Origin: an uncultured Lachnospiraceae bacterium
Lineage (GTDB): Bacteria > Bacillota > Clostridia > Lachnospirales > Lachnospiraceae
DNA: 57,798 nt
Assembly: GCA_910579645.1 (NCBI GenBank)
Contig: CAJTVK010000007.1
Coordinates: forward strand, 1 to 57,798
Reading direction: 5' to 3'
The first letter of the stretch is position 1; every line of letters begins with the position of its first letter. Below, piece after piece: positions 16,341-25,506 of the stretch. The notes below the pieces were generated by a model that worked only from the letters and a program-made list of their open reading frames with translations, was not told where the DNA came from and did no database searches. The position numbers and the translations under genes are program-made.

Positions 16341-17651
16341 ATGAAAAAATCGGGCAGAATTTTGCCTTTGGCAGTGGCTGCTGCAGCTATCGCCATAGGG
16401 CTGGCCGCCTGCGGACAGGGGACATCTTCCGGCATAAATCTGGCGGAAGAAGAAAAAGCCGAAAAAAATACAGTTAATTTATTCGGCCCTATGGAAAAAT
16501 CCGATCCGGATGCCGACAATATTGCCAGGGCGGCGCATGAATTAACGGTTCTGATGGCGGAGGAAAAGCTGGGAGTAAAAGTGGAATACAGAACCTATAC
16601 GGCCGAGGATTATTTGGATAAAACTTACGACGAAGTGATTGCCGACAGGGTGCGCAGCAATATGGATGACATCTATCTGCTGAACCCGGACGGAATTCAG
16701 ATTCTCGGTGCAGAGGGGGCGTTGGCTGATTTATCCGGGCTGGAATGCACGGACAATTTAAGGGATGTGGTGAAAATCGCAAACACGGTAAACGGAAAGC
16801 TGGTAGCAATCCCTCAGGAGGTAGTAGCCTACGGACTGTTCCTCAATAAAGATATGTTTGACAAATATGGATTGGAACTTCCCCATTCTCCGGAAGATTT
16901 ACTGGAATGCTGTAAAGTATTTAAAGAAAACGGCATTGAGACACCGATCGGCGCAAACCGATGGTGGCTGGAATGCTTTGTATTGGCTCAGGGTTATGCG
17001 GATTTGTATAATGGCGGGAATACCGCTGCGGAAATTGAAGCGCTTAACAACGGCGAAGCCAAATACAGCGATTATATGCGTCCGGGATTCGAATACCTGA
17101 AGACTTTGATTGATTTGGGTTATATTGATGCCGGGAAGGCCTACACCTATGAAGCGATTGACGGAGAGGGACCTGACTTTCTTGCCGGAAAAACTCCCAT
17201 TGTCATGGCTTATTGGGGAGCGGCAAATGCAGAAACCGCCTACGGCAAAACGGATTTTAACATGCAGGTAATCGGTTTTCCCAGTTCCTACGGGCAGATG
17301 CCGGTAGTATCTTTATCCGGCTACGGCATCGGCACACAAGCCGAGCATCTGGAGGATGCCATGGCCGTGCTGGGCATTATGCTCACGGATGAGGCTCTTA
17401 CGGTTTACACTAAGAAAAACCAAGTGATTTCCCCTTCCAAAAATGTGGAAGTACAATGCGTCGATGCACTGAAACCGCTCAATGACCGGATTGACGAAGG
17501 TGTTTATGTGCTCGGCTCCAATGCCGGCATGAAAGTAGAACAATGGGGCAATATCTGCCTGATTGTGAGGGAACTGCTGAATGGCGCTTCCGTGGAGGAA
17601 TGCATGGCTCAATTTGACCGGCTGCAGGAGCAGTCTTTAGGAACTAAGTAA
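16341..17651 (+). CDS. Orphan extracellular solute-binding lipoprotein
   Basis: Binding protein of about 436 residues related to carbohydrate SBP_bac_1 proteins. The signal peptide ends with lipobox LAAC followed by GQG. I favour ATG 16341, about seven bases after GAGGG; ATG 16335 would overlap the kinase stop as ATGA. Either way translation is probably coupled to the kinase gene. No permease or ATPase gene lies nearby. The most likely role is ligand presentation to the extracellular domain of the adjacent kinase, as in LuxP-LuxQ-type pairs, but this is inference. Capture for a distant transporter is the alternative. Confidence 0.85.
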   Translation: MKKSGRILPLAVAAAAIAIGLAACGQGTSSGINLAEEEKAEKNTVNLFGPMEKSDPDADNIARAAHELTVLMAEEKLGVKVEYRTYTAEDYLDKTYDEVIADRVRSNMDDIYLLNPDGIQILGAEGALADLSGLECTDNLRDVVKIANTVNGKLVAIPQEVVAYGLFLNKDMFDKYGLELPHSPEDLLECCKVFKENGIETPIGANRWWLECFVLAQGYADLYNGGNTAAEIEALNNGEAKYSDYMRPGFEYLKTLIDLGYIDAGKAYTYEAIDGEGPDFLAGKTPIVMAYWGAANAETAYGKTDFNMQVIGFPSSYGQMPVVSLSGYGIGTQAEHLEDAMAVLGIMLTDEALTVYTKKNQVISPSKNVEVQCVDALKPLNDRIDEGVYVLGSNAGMKVEQWGNICLIVRELLNGASVEECMAQFDRLQEQSLGTK

Positions 17652-17667
17652 AGCTTCCTCCAAAATA

Positions 17668-17696
17668 TTGACATAAATATGCATGCTTGTTAGAAT
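17668..17696 (+). promoter_or_regulatory. Near-consensus sigma-A promoter of the split hybrid kinase
   Basis: TTGACA (17668-17673) and TAGAAT (17691-17696) are 17 bases apart. Transcription would begin near 17703, giving a leader of about 95 bases. The -10 box lies in the left arm of the inverted repeat at 17681-17732. Confidence 0.8.
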
Positions 17697-17737
17697 GATA
17701 ATAGGGAATTATTTATCTTAATAACAGCATGCTTATT
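17681..17737 (+). terminator. Terminator-like inverted repeat overlapping a promoter
   Basis: GCATGCTTGTTA (17681-17692) pairs with TAACAGCATGC (17722-17732) with one bulged base, and TTATTTTT follows. GATAAT/ATTTATC extends pairing inside the loop. Only transcripts coming from the lipoprotein gene contain both arms and could terminate. Those started at the internal promoter carry only the right arm and escape. Confidence 0.5.
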
Positions 17738-17798
17738 TTTGTGGCTTACCTTATGCGGCACACCGCATTGCAAATATTGGACACAGGAGGAAACAGGT

Positions 17799-19121
17799 AT
17801 GTATCATTGTCATCTTCGCTTCTATTTCATCGGGCAGCCGGGCAGAGTGGCTGAGGTGATCGAGGAAATGCCGCCCCTTGCACATTTTACGCATGAGTTT
17901 TCCGCAAGCGCAGAGCCGGAACATGCGTTGGCGGCAAAAGCGGATGTAATCATTGCCGGCTTAGGGGCAAGGGATGTAAAAGAAGCGGTACGGGCACTGA
18001 ATAGGTGGAAAAAGGAGGGAGCAGAACTTATCCTGCTTGCCGAACCAAATCAGATTTCACTTTTAACTGACGATTTTTCTGAAATAAAGGATATTTGGAT
18101 AATGCCCATGTCCGATGGCGAAATCCGATTCCGTTTTTTGAGATGGCAGCAGAATTGCAAAATGAGCAAAGATTTGTGGGAGACCGGCCATTATCTGGAA
18201 GCCACCATCAACAATGTGCCAAACCTTATTTGGTATAAAGATAAAAACGGAATCCATGAAAAAGTAAATGACAGTTTCTGCAGAACGGTAAATAAGACAA
18301 AGGAGCAGGCAGAGGGACGCGGGCATGCTTACATATGGAATGTGGAACATGACGACCCTGCCTGCATAGAATCGGAACGGGAAGTGATGAGCAAAAGAAA
18401 AACTTTCGTTTCCGAAGAAATTGTTCAGGCCGGGGAAGAGACGCGTACGCTCACTACTTATAAGTCGCCGTTATATGATTTGGACGGAAGCGTGATGGGA
18501 ACGGTGGGCGTAGCTATTGACGTGACCCAGGAAAGAGCCTATGAGCAGGAAATCATAAAGCAGAACCAAACGTTGGAGACGATTTTCACCACCATGGACT
18601 GCGGCGTGCTTTGCCATACGGTGGACGGGATGCGCATTATCAGCATTAATCGGGCGGCACTCAGGATACTGGGATACAAATCGAAAGAAGAACTGCAGGC
18701 AAGCGGCTTTGATATGTTTGCGGCATCTGTCTTGGAAGAAGACCGAGAGGCCTTGAAGGACCGGGTAAAAGAACTGAAAAAAGAAGGGGACAGCATCAGT
18801 ATAGAATACCGGGTGCGGCATGCGGACGGTGAACTGCTGCATGTCATGGGAAATATTAAAGTGCTGATGGAAAACGGGGAACTTATTTACCAACGTTTCC
18901 TGCTGGACATCACTGCCCAGAAGCTGCAGGCCAAAAAGAAAGAAATGCGGCAGCTGGAACTGATTCATGCCTTGGGCATCGACTATAATCTTGTCTGCTT
19001 TTTTGACTTGGATGCAGGCATCGGGAACATAGTCCGGAATGATGACAGTGACGGACATGAATTTGATGCTGTTTTCAACAAGAGCATGTCTCTGGAAGAA
19101 AGCATGGAGATATACATATAG
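17799..19121 (+). CDS. Hybrid histidine kinase, N-terminal part (PAS sensor fragment)
   Basis: Sensor part of 440 residues. A receiver-like N-terminal region without a clear acceptor (about 1-115) is followed by PAS domains at about 130-260 and 275-400 and the beginning of a third. No membrane span is seen, so it should sense in the cytoplasm. The start is ATG 17799 after AGGAGG. The frame ends at TAG (19119-19121), and the same frame continues at once with KYVHEDDKEM, a normal PAS continuation, into the kinase part. The TAG therefore splits one gene of 1047 codons (17799-20942). See the next entry. Confidence 0.85.
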   Translation: MYHCHLRFYFIGQPGRVAEVIEEMPPLAHFTHEFSASAEPEHALAAKADVIIAGLGARDVKEAVRALNRWKKEGAELILLAEPNQISLLTDDFSEIKDIWIMPMSDGEIRFRFLRWQQNCKMSKDLWETGHYLEATINNVPNLIWYKDKNGIHEKVNDSFCRTVNKTKEQAEGRGHAYIWNVEHDDPACIESEREVMSKRKTFVSEEIVQAGEETRTLTTYKSPLYDLDGSVMGTVGVAIDVTQERAYEQEIIKQNQTLETIFTTMDCGVLCHTVDGMRIISINRAALRILGYKSKEELQASGFDMFAASVLEEDREALKDRVKELKKEGDSISIEYRVRHADGELLHVMGNIKVLMENGELIYQRFLLDITAQKLQAKKKEMRQLELIHALGIDYNLVCFFDLDAGIGNIVRNDDSDGHEFDAVFNKSMSLEESMEIYI

Positions 19122-19127
19122 AAGTAT

Positions 19128-20942
19128 GTGCATGAAGATGACAAGGAAATGCTGCGGCAGGTTTTATGCGCGGATAAGATAAAGAAAGAGTTGGAAGAAA
19201 AAAATTCTTACTATATAAACTACCGCATCTTTAAAAACGGAGAAATGAAATATTTCCAGACAAAGATAGTCCGTGCGGGGACATGGGGCGAAAGCCATGG
19301 CATTGTCTTGGGATGCCATAGCGTGGATGAGGAAACACGCAATGAACTGGTAAAGAAAGGCATGCTGCAGGATGCCCTTCTTCAGGCCAACCGGGCAAGC
19401 AAGGCCAAAAGCGTATTCCTTTCGAATATGTCCCATGACATACGCACGCCCATGAATGCAATTGTAGGCTTTACCACATTGGCATTGTCTCATATCAAAA
19501 ACGAAGAGCAGGTGGAAGAGTACCTGAAAAAGATAAAGACCTCGGGAGATCATCTGCTGAGCCTGATTAACGATGTATTGGATATGAGCCGCATTGAGAG
19601 CGGTAAAATCCATCTGGAGGAAAAATTATGCAGCCTGCCGGAAATATTGCATGGGCTATGCAATATTTTACAGGCAGACATTCATGCCAAGCAGCTGGAA
19701 CTGCGCATTGATACCGTAGATGTGTTTGACGAAGAAATTTACTGTGACAAACTCCGCCTGAATCAAGTGCTCTTAAATTTGGTCAGCAATTCGGTGAAAT
19801 ATACGGGCGCAGGGGGCATCATCAATATACGGATTATCGAAAAAGCCGGCGCACCGGCCGGTTATGCCAACTATGAATTTCATATAAAAGACAATGGCAT
19901 CGGCATGAGCGAAGATTTCGTGGCGCATATTTTTGAACCTTTTGAACGGGAAGAAAATACTACAATCAGCGGAATCCAGGGAACAGGGCTGGGAATGGCG
20001 ATTACCAAAAATATTGTGGATATGATGAACGGCACCATACGCGTGAAAAGTGAACAGGGGGTCGGGTCCGAGTTTGTGGTTTGCTTTATGTTCCGTTTGC
20101 ATGCCGATGCCAAAGAACCGCAGGAAATACCGGAATTCGCCAATTGCAGGGCATTGGTGGTGGACGATGATTATAATACATGCGACAGTGTGTCCTATAT
20201 GCTTCAGCAAATCGGGATGAATGCCGAATGGACATTGTCGGGAAAGGAAGCGGTTCTGCGCACCCATCAGGCCATTACTAGGGAAAACAGCTATCAAGTG
20301 TATATCATTGACTGGCTTCTGCCCGATATGAACGGTATTGAAGTTACCAGAAGAATCCGGAAGGAAATGGGCGTGAATGTGCCGATTATTGTACTGACGG
20401 CTTATGACTGGTCAGACATTGAAGATGAGGCAAAAGAAGCGGGAGTCACTGCTTTCTGCAGTAAGCCGCTGTTCCTGTCGGAATTAAGGAATTGCCTGCT
20501 CTCCATATTGAATGCCGGAAAAGAAAAAGAAGAAACTGACGGCACAGAACATACACCTCTTCATACGGGGCGCATCCTGTTGGCAGAAGATGTGGAAATG
20601 AATCAGGAAATCGCTGTAGCTATCTTGGGAGATGCAGGATTTTCCACGGAAATTGCCTCAAACGGAAAGATTGCCTTGGAGATGCTGAAAAATTCCGATC
20701 CCGGCTATTATCAGTCCGTGCTGATGGATATTCAGATGCCGGTTATGAACGGCTATGAGGCTGCCAAGGAAATCCGCAGGCTGGAAAATAAGGAATTGGC
20801 ATCCATACCGATTATTGCTATGACGGCCAATGCCTTTGAGGAAGACAAACAGGAAGCCCTGAAGTGCGGGATGAACGGACATATTGCAAAACCCATTGAC
20901 GTGAAGAATCTGTTTGAAACTCTGGGAAAAATACTGCAATAA
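19128..20942 (+). CDS. Hybrid histidine kinase, C-terminal part (kinase and two receivers)
   Basis: Continuation, in the same frame, of the gene interrupted at 19119. It has the rest of a PAS domain, the H-box MSHDIRTPMNA with His546 of the joined protein, an ATPase domain (DNGIGMS, GTGLGMAI), a receiver with Asp838 (IIDWLLPD) and a second with Asp977 (MDIQMPVMNG). The GTG at 19128 is the first possible start, but it has no well-placed ribosome binding site. Separate translation is doubtful. Either the locus is a pseudogene, or TAG is sometimes read through, or a base is wrong in the assembly. Confidence 0.8.
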   Translation: MHEDDKEMLRQVLCADKIKKELEEKNSYYINYRIFKNGEMKYFQTKIVRAGTWGESHGIVLGCHSVDEETRNELVKKGMLQDALLQANRASKAKSVFLSNMSHDIRTPMNAIVGFTTLALSHIKNEEQVEEYLKKIKTSGDHLLSLINDVLDMSRIESGKIHLEEKLCSLPEILHGLCNILQADIHAKQLELRIDTVDVFDEEIYCDKLRLNQVLLNLVSNSVKYTGAGGIINIRIIEKAGAPAGYANYEFHIKDNGIGMSEDFVAHIFEPFEREENTTISGIQGTGLGMAITKNIVDMMNGTIRVKSEQGVGSEFVVCFMFRLHADAKEPQEIPEFANCRALVVDDDYNTCDSVSYMLQQIGMNAEWTLSGKEAVLRTHQAITRENSYQVYIIDWLLPDMNGIEVTRRIRKEMGVNVPIIVLTAYDWSDIEDEAKEAGVTAFCSKPLFLSELRNCLLSILNAGKEKEETDGTEHTPLHTGRILLAEDVEMNQEIAVAILGDAGFSTEIASNGKIALEMLKNSDPGYYQSVLMDIQMPVMNGYEAAKEIRRLENKELASIPIIAMTANAFEEDKQEALKCGMNGHIAKPIDVKNLFETLGKILQ

Positions 20943-21075
20943 GAGGAAAATATTCGGAACAGCGGCAGAGGCCGTTAAACGGCCGGACAGGGCGGATAAG
21001 CATAAAGGCTATGGGAGGAGGATGGCTTGGACAGCCATTGATAATTGATAATATAAGAATTAGGAGTGAATCAAG

Positions 21076-24000
21076 GTGGAAACGAAAGATTTGGAGAACA
21101 TTTTAGATGCGATGCAGACAACGGGGGTGTATGTCATAAGGGAAGACAACCACCGCATATTGTATTACAACCGAAAAGTACGGGAAGTTACGCCTGCCGT
21201 AAAAACCGGCGTAGCCTGCCATGAACTGTGGCCCGCTGTCTGTTCCTGCTGTCCGCTCCTGCATATCGGGACGAAAAAGGAAAGCCGATCTATTATGTAT
21301 GACCATCCTTTCGGGAATGCCGTGGAGGTAGTAGCTGCCAGAATTTTGTGGGAAAACACAATTCCTGCGGTAATGATAACCATTACTCCTCATGCAGAAG
21401 TGGCAAGCTATACTTACAGCAAAATTTTAAAAGCAAATCTTACGGAAGATTCCTATGAGATTATAAAAGCGGATCCGTCGGAACAGCTGGACTTCGAAAG
21501 CCATTGCAGCAGTTTGTCGGAATGGTGTTCCAAATTTTTGGAGGCCGGAAGAATATACAGCCGGGACGAAGAACGTTTCCGGCAATTTACAAACATTGAT
21601 TATCTCAGGAAAGCATGGCAGACGGGAAAGAGAATTAAAACCTGCATATATCGGAGACGGATGGGAAACAGCTACCGTTGGCATATCATGGAAGTTGTCT
21701 GCTGTCATGACTATTCGCAGGAGTACCAAAATGTAATGCTGTATGTGAAAGACATTCACGACGTATACCGGAAAAGCTTGGAATTGGAAGAAATCAATAT
21801 TCGGAATCAGGAAATAATTACTTCTCTCGGCGAAGTGAATTATGGAATTTATGTCATTGACCTGCATACCGGGATTATGAATGCCGTGCGGATGCCCGCG
21901 GATTTAGGATATATTAATAATATGGAACTTCTGGAATGGGAAGATGTCTTGATAAAATCCGTAAATGATAATTTCCATCCGAAATGCCGTGAGAAAATGA
22001 TGAAAATGTTCTCCTTGGACGCTCTGCGGGAAGCTTGGGAAGCCAAAGAAGAGAAAATAGAGATGCTTAGTCAGAGATTAGTGGAAGGAACCTATCATTA
22101 TATATCCGTCACTGCATATTTCCATGATAACGGGGATAATAAATGCTTTGTGGTTATGGCGTTCCAGGATGTAGATGAGGAAACAAGGAAAGAAATAGAC
22201 AGAAACCGGAATTTAATGAGGATGGCAACTGTAATTAAATCCGGATTTCAAACCATGAATGTGGTAGACATTGAAACAGGTCTGTGCGAGCAGATTGACT
22301 TAAAGGAAGAAGACGAAGAAAAGCGTGTGCAAATCAGTGACTATGAACATTATGCACAAGAAACAATGGAAAGGATGAGCTTTGAGGAAGATAAAATAAA
22401 ATTCCGCTCAGTGCTTTCTCTGGAAAGTTTAAGAAAGAAAGCCGAAGAACCGGAGGCCTTTGCCGAAGAACGATGCCAATACAGGCTGCAGGACGGTTCC
22501 TCCTTAAAATGGATGGAAGAACAGGTATTTCTGGTGCGTCAGAATGATGCTGTTTTGGTAAATATATTGGAGAGAGACATTACAAAAAAGAAACAGAAGG
22601 AAGAAACCGTACTGCGCGAAAAACAGGATCGGAATCTTATAATCAATGCCATGAGCAGCCTGTTTTTTGCCGTCTATTACATTGATCTGGAAGCAGACTC
22701 TTTCCGGATGATTACACAGATACAGGAAGTCGGGGATGTTCTTGGAGTGGAAATAAACTGCACGGAAGGATTCCATAGATATGCCAAACATTTCATACAT
22801 CCGGAGGACAGAGCCGAATATCTAGATAAAATGAATTGCAGGAAACTACGTGGGGTTCTGAATGAGGAACATCCGTTATTGGCAGTGGAATACCGTAAAA
22901 TCGTACCGGAAGACGAAAGAGCGGAAAATATATGGATACGCGCTACCGTTGTTCTGGCTGAGAGCGGAGACGGAGAAGCAAAAAAAGCACTATATGTGGC
23001 ACAGGACGTGACAGAGAGCAAGTGCAAGGAAGAGCAGGAACGCAAAATACTAAAAGAGGCCTGTGATGCGGCAAACCATGCCAATGCATCTAAAAGCGAA
23101 TTTTTATCAAGAATGAGCCATGATATCCGCACACCCATGAATGCGATTATCGGCATGACCTCAATAGCAGGAACCCATCTGGATGACAAAGACAGAGTAT
23201 CGGACTGTCTGAGCAAAATTACAATTTCCAGTAAGCATCTGCTTTCATTGATTAATGAAGTGTTGGATATGAGTAAAATAGAATCGGGAAAGATTAATTT
23301 GGCAGAAGAGGAATTCAGCCTTCCGGATTTGGTACAGAATATCCTTACTATTATCCGTCCTACGGCAGAAGCAAAAAATCATAAAATGGATTTCCGTATT
23401 GAAAAAGTGGAATATGAGGAAGTCATCGGAGATATGATGCGGCTTCAGCAAATTTTGATTAATATTATAGGAAATGCCGTAAAATATACCCCGTCGGGCG
23501 GGCATGTGGAAATAGGACTGGCAGAACGGAAATCTTCCCTGCATGGTTACGGATGCTATGAATTTACCGTGAAAGACAACGGGATGGGAATGACTCCCGA
23601 ATACTTGGAAAAAATTTTTGACCCCTTCAGCCGTGCGGAAGATTCCAGAATCAGTAAAATTGAAGGAACCGGCTTAGGAATGGCGATAGCGTTGAATATT
23701 GCCCGCAAAATGAACGGGGACATTCAGGTGGAAAGCAAAGTGAACGAAGGTTCCAAATTCACAGTGACAATATATCTGAAACAGAAAAATGCGGTATTGC
23801 CGGATACGCAGCAGCTGATTGACCTGCCCGTCCTGGTAGCCGATGATGACCAATATGAATGTGAGACTACCTGCGCCATACTGAATGAGATAGGAATGAA
23901 AAGTGAGTGGGTATTAAGCGGCAGGGAAGCAGTAGAACGTGTCAGACAATCCCATCAGGACGGAAAAGATTTTTTCGTAGTGATATTAGACTGGCAAATG

Positions 24001-24645
24001 CCGGGTATGGACGGCTTGGAGACTGCCCGGCAGATACGGAAAACGGTAGGGGAAGAAGTACCAATCATTATATTGTCCGCATATGACTGGAGCAGCGTGG
24101 AAAGCGAGGCCCGTTTAGCCGGAGTAAACGGTTTTATCTCCAAACCATTATTTAAGTCCCGTTTGGTTTATCTGTTTAAACAAATTGTCGGAGACGATAT
24201 GGCAAATATGACGGAAGCAGATGAGTCGTCCCGTGATGCGGATTTCAGTGGAAACCGTGTCCTTCTGGCGGAGGATAATGAAATCAACCGTGAGATAGCG
24301 GAAGAAGTCATAGGAAACTTCGGCGTTACCGTAGAGACGGTAGCCGACGGACGGCAGGCTGTGAACCAATTCCTGAAGAAAGGTGCCGGCTATTATGATT
24401 TAATTTTCATGGATGTGCAAATGCCCATTATGAACGGCTATGAAGCTACGGAAGCCATCCGAGGCTCCGGACAGGCGGATGCCGGCAACATTCCCATCGT
24501 CGCCATGACTGCAAACGCATTTGCGGAGGATGTAATGGCAAGCAAGAAAGCCGGAATGAGCGAGCATATCACAAAACCCTTGGATTTCGATCAGTTAAGA
24601 GAGTGCATGGGGCACTGGCTTGGTAAAAAAACAGGGAAGAAATAA
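21076..24645 (+). CDS. Multi-PAS cytoplasmic hybrid histidine kinase with two receivers
   Basis: Large soluble sensor kinase of 1189 residues. Several PAS-like domains fill about residues 1-655 (the first near 10-100, including a Cys-rich CHELWPAVCSCCPL segment). The H-box MSHDIRTPMNA has His682, followed by an ATPase domain (DNGMGMT, GTGLGMAI). Receiver one carries Asp972 (ILDWQMPG) and receiver two Asp1113 (MDVQMPIMNG). There is no output domain. The start is GTG with AGGAG nine bases before. Architecture and motif spelling match the two preceding kinases, so the three probably arose by duplication. Confidence 0.92.
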   Translation: METKDLENILDAMQTTGVYVIREDNHRILYYNRKVREVTPAVKTGVACHELWPAVCSCCPLLHIGTKKESRSIMYDHPFGNAVEVVAARILWENTIPAVMITITPHAEVASYTYSKILKANLTEDSYEIIKADPSEQLDFESHCSSLSEWCSKFLEAGRIYSRDEERFRQFTNIDYLRKAWQTGKRIKTCIYRRRMGNSYRWHIMEVVCCHDYSQEYQNVMLYVKDIHDVYRKSLELEEINIRNQEIITSLGEVNYGIYVIDLHTGIMNAVRMPADLGYINNMELLEWEDVLIKSVNDNFHPKCREKMMKMFSLDALREAWEAKEEKIEMLSQRLVEGTYHYISVTAYFHDNGDNKCFVVMAFQDVDEETRKEIDRNRNLMRMATVIKSGFQTMNVVDIETGLCEQIDLKEEDEEKRVQISDYEHYAQETMERMSFEEDKIKFRSVLSLESLRKKAEEPEAFAEERCQYRLQDGSSLKWMEEQVFLVRQNDAVLVNILERDITKKKQKEETVLREKQDRNLIINAMSSLFFAVYYIDLEADSFRMITQIQEVGDVLGVEINCTEGFHRYAKHFIHPEDRAEYLDKMNCRKLRGVLNEEHPLLAVEYRKIVPEDERAENIWIRATVVLAESGDGEAKKALYVAQDVTESKCKEEQERKILKEACDAANHANASKSEFLSRMSHDIRTPMNAIIGMTSIAGTHLDDKDRVSDCLSKITISSKHLLSLINEVLDMSKIESGKINLAEEEFSLPDLVQNILTIIRPTAEAKNHKMDFRIEKVEYEEVIGDMMRLQQILINIIGNAVKYTPSGGHVEIGLAERKSSLHGYGCYEFTVKDNGMGMTPEYLEKIFDPFSRAEDSRISKIEGTGLGMAIALNIARKMNGDIQVESKVNEGSKFTVTIYLKQKNAVLPDTQQLIDLPVLVADDDQYECETTCAILNEIGMKSEWVLSGREAVERVRQSHQDGKDFFVVILDWQMPGMDGLETARQIRKTVGEEVPIIILSAYDWSSVESEARLAGVNGFISKPLFKSRLVYLFKQIVGDDMANMTEADESSRDADFSGNRVLLAEDNEINREIAEEVIGNFGVTVETVADGRQAVNQFLKKGAGYYDLIFMDVQMPIMNGYEATEAIRGSGQADAGNIPIVAMTANAFAEDVMASKKAGMSEHITKPLDFDQLRECMGHWLGKKTGKK

Positions 24646-24655
24646 GGGAAAAAGG

Positions 24656-24696
24656 GAATGCCATTGAAGCAATACACACTCAATGGCATTCTTTTT
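24656..24696 (+). terminator. Intrinsic terminator after the third kinase
   Basis: GAATGCCATTGA and TCAATGGCATTC form a perfect 12-bp stem, followed by TTTTTCC. On the minus strand the stem is followed by CCTTTTT, so it may also stop lexA transcripts arriving from the other side. Confidence 0.9.
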
Positions 24697-24747
24697 CCTT
24701 TTATGCCCGGATGGAGTACGGTACTGCATTGCGGAAATAGGAGGTCA

Positions 24748-25365
24748 TTAAGTTAAGCAGCGGAAAATTCCGAACACTTTCCCCAAAATCTGGCAATCAT
24801 CCACAATAATCGGTTCCATAGTGTCATTTTCCGGCTGTAACCGGATATGCCCGTTCTCCTTATAAAAAGTCTTCACCGTAGCGGAATCACCCACCAAAGC
24901 GACGACAACATCTCCGTCAGAAGCAGTGCCGCAGCAGTTTACAAATATCTGGTCACCGCTGTAAATTCCAATATTAATCATGGAATCCCCTTTTACTTTT
25001 AAGGCAAACGATTCTCCTGTCGGCACAAATTCAGCCGGAATCGGAAAATAGCTTTCAATATTTTCTTCTGCAAGAATAGGCTGACCGGCGGCAACCTGCC
25101 CGACCACAGGAAGGCTTACCATTTCGGTACGGACAGCCTGAAAACTATCATCACAGATTTCAATAGCGCGGGGCTTGGTAGGATCCCGGCGGATATACCC
25201 GTTTTTCTCCAAGGTTTCCAAGTGCGAATGCACCGAGGAGGTAGACTTTAAATGCACCGCTTCACATATTTCACGCACTGCAGGCGGATATCCTTTGTCA
25301 AGAATGCAGCTTTTAATATATTCTAATATTTCCTTTTGCTTATTTGTTATTTTTCCATATCCCAT
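24748..25365 (-). CDS. lexA: LexA SOS repressor
   Basis: Repressor of the DNA damage response, 205 residues. The N-terminal winged helix holds PPAVREICEAVHLKSTSSVHSHL. The autocleavage site is Ala93-Gly94 in VAAGQP, and the catalytic pair is Ser128 (GDSMI) and Lys165 (ATVKTF). RecA-stimulated self-cleavage inactivates it. It starts with ATG after GGGAGGAA. It is divergent from a yneA-like gene, as in Bacillus, and the region between contains several SOS-box-like sequences, which implies autoregulation. Confidence 0.97.
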   Translation of the reverse strand: MGYGKITNKQKEILEYIKSCILDKGYPPAVREICEAVHLKSTSSVHSHLETLEKNGYIRRDPTKPRAIEICDDSFQAVRTEMVSLPVVGQVAAGQPILAEENIESYFPIPAEFVPTGESFALKVKGDSMINIGIYSGDQIFVNCCGTASDGDVVVALVGDSATVKTFYKENGHIRLQPENDTMEPIIVDDCQILGKVFGIFRCLT

Positions 25366-25405
25366 GGCGATTCCTCCCTTTTTGGTCTGAAGTGTTTTCT
25401 AAATC

Positions 25406-25434
25406 ATTATATCACACTATATCAAAATATGCAA
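25406..25434 (-). promoter_or_regulatory. lexA promoter
   Basis: On the minus strand TTGCAT (25434-25429) and TATAAT (25411-25406) are 17 bases apart, about 40 bases before the lexA start codon. The -35 box is covered by the SOS-box-like sequence at 25432-25445. Confidence 0.75.
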
Positions 25435-25458
25435 ACGTATATTCCAAAAATTTGTTCG
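25432..25458. promoter_or_regulatory. Two SOS-box-like sequences on the lexA side
   Basis: CAAACGTATATTCC (25432-25445) matches 12 of 14 positions of the Gram-positive LexA consensus CGAACRNRYGTTYC. The minus-strand sequence CGAACAAATTTTTG (25458-25445) matches 12 of 14. They lie on and just upstream of the lexA -35 box. Confidence 0.65.
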
Positions 25459-25477
25459 GTATTTTTTGTCTTTTCAC

Positions 25478-25506
25478 TTGACATAGGAATACTTGTTCGG
25501 TATAAT
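25478..25506 (+). promoter_or_regulatory. Consensus sigma-A promoter of the yneA-like gene
   Basis: TTGACA (25478-25483) and TATAAT (25501-25506) are exactly 17 bases apart, the full consensus. An SOS box fills most of the spacer, as expected for a strong promoter held shut by LexA. Confidence 0.9.

Noticed and set aside
17739..17798. Upstream extension of the split kinase by 20 residues
   Set aside because: The ATG at 17799 has an AGGAGG site directly upstream, whereas the start at 17739 has none and its sequence is not like the rest of the protein.
21027..21054. Promoter for the third hybrid kinase (TTGGAC, 16 bases, TAATAT)
   Set aside because: The -35 match is poor and the start would fall on the ribosome binding site, leaving almost no leader. 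The gene may instead be read from upstream.
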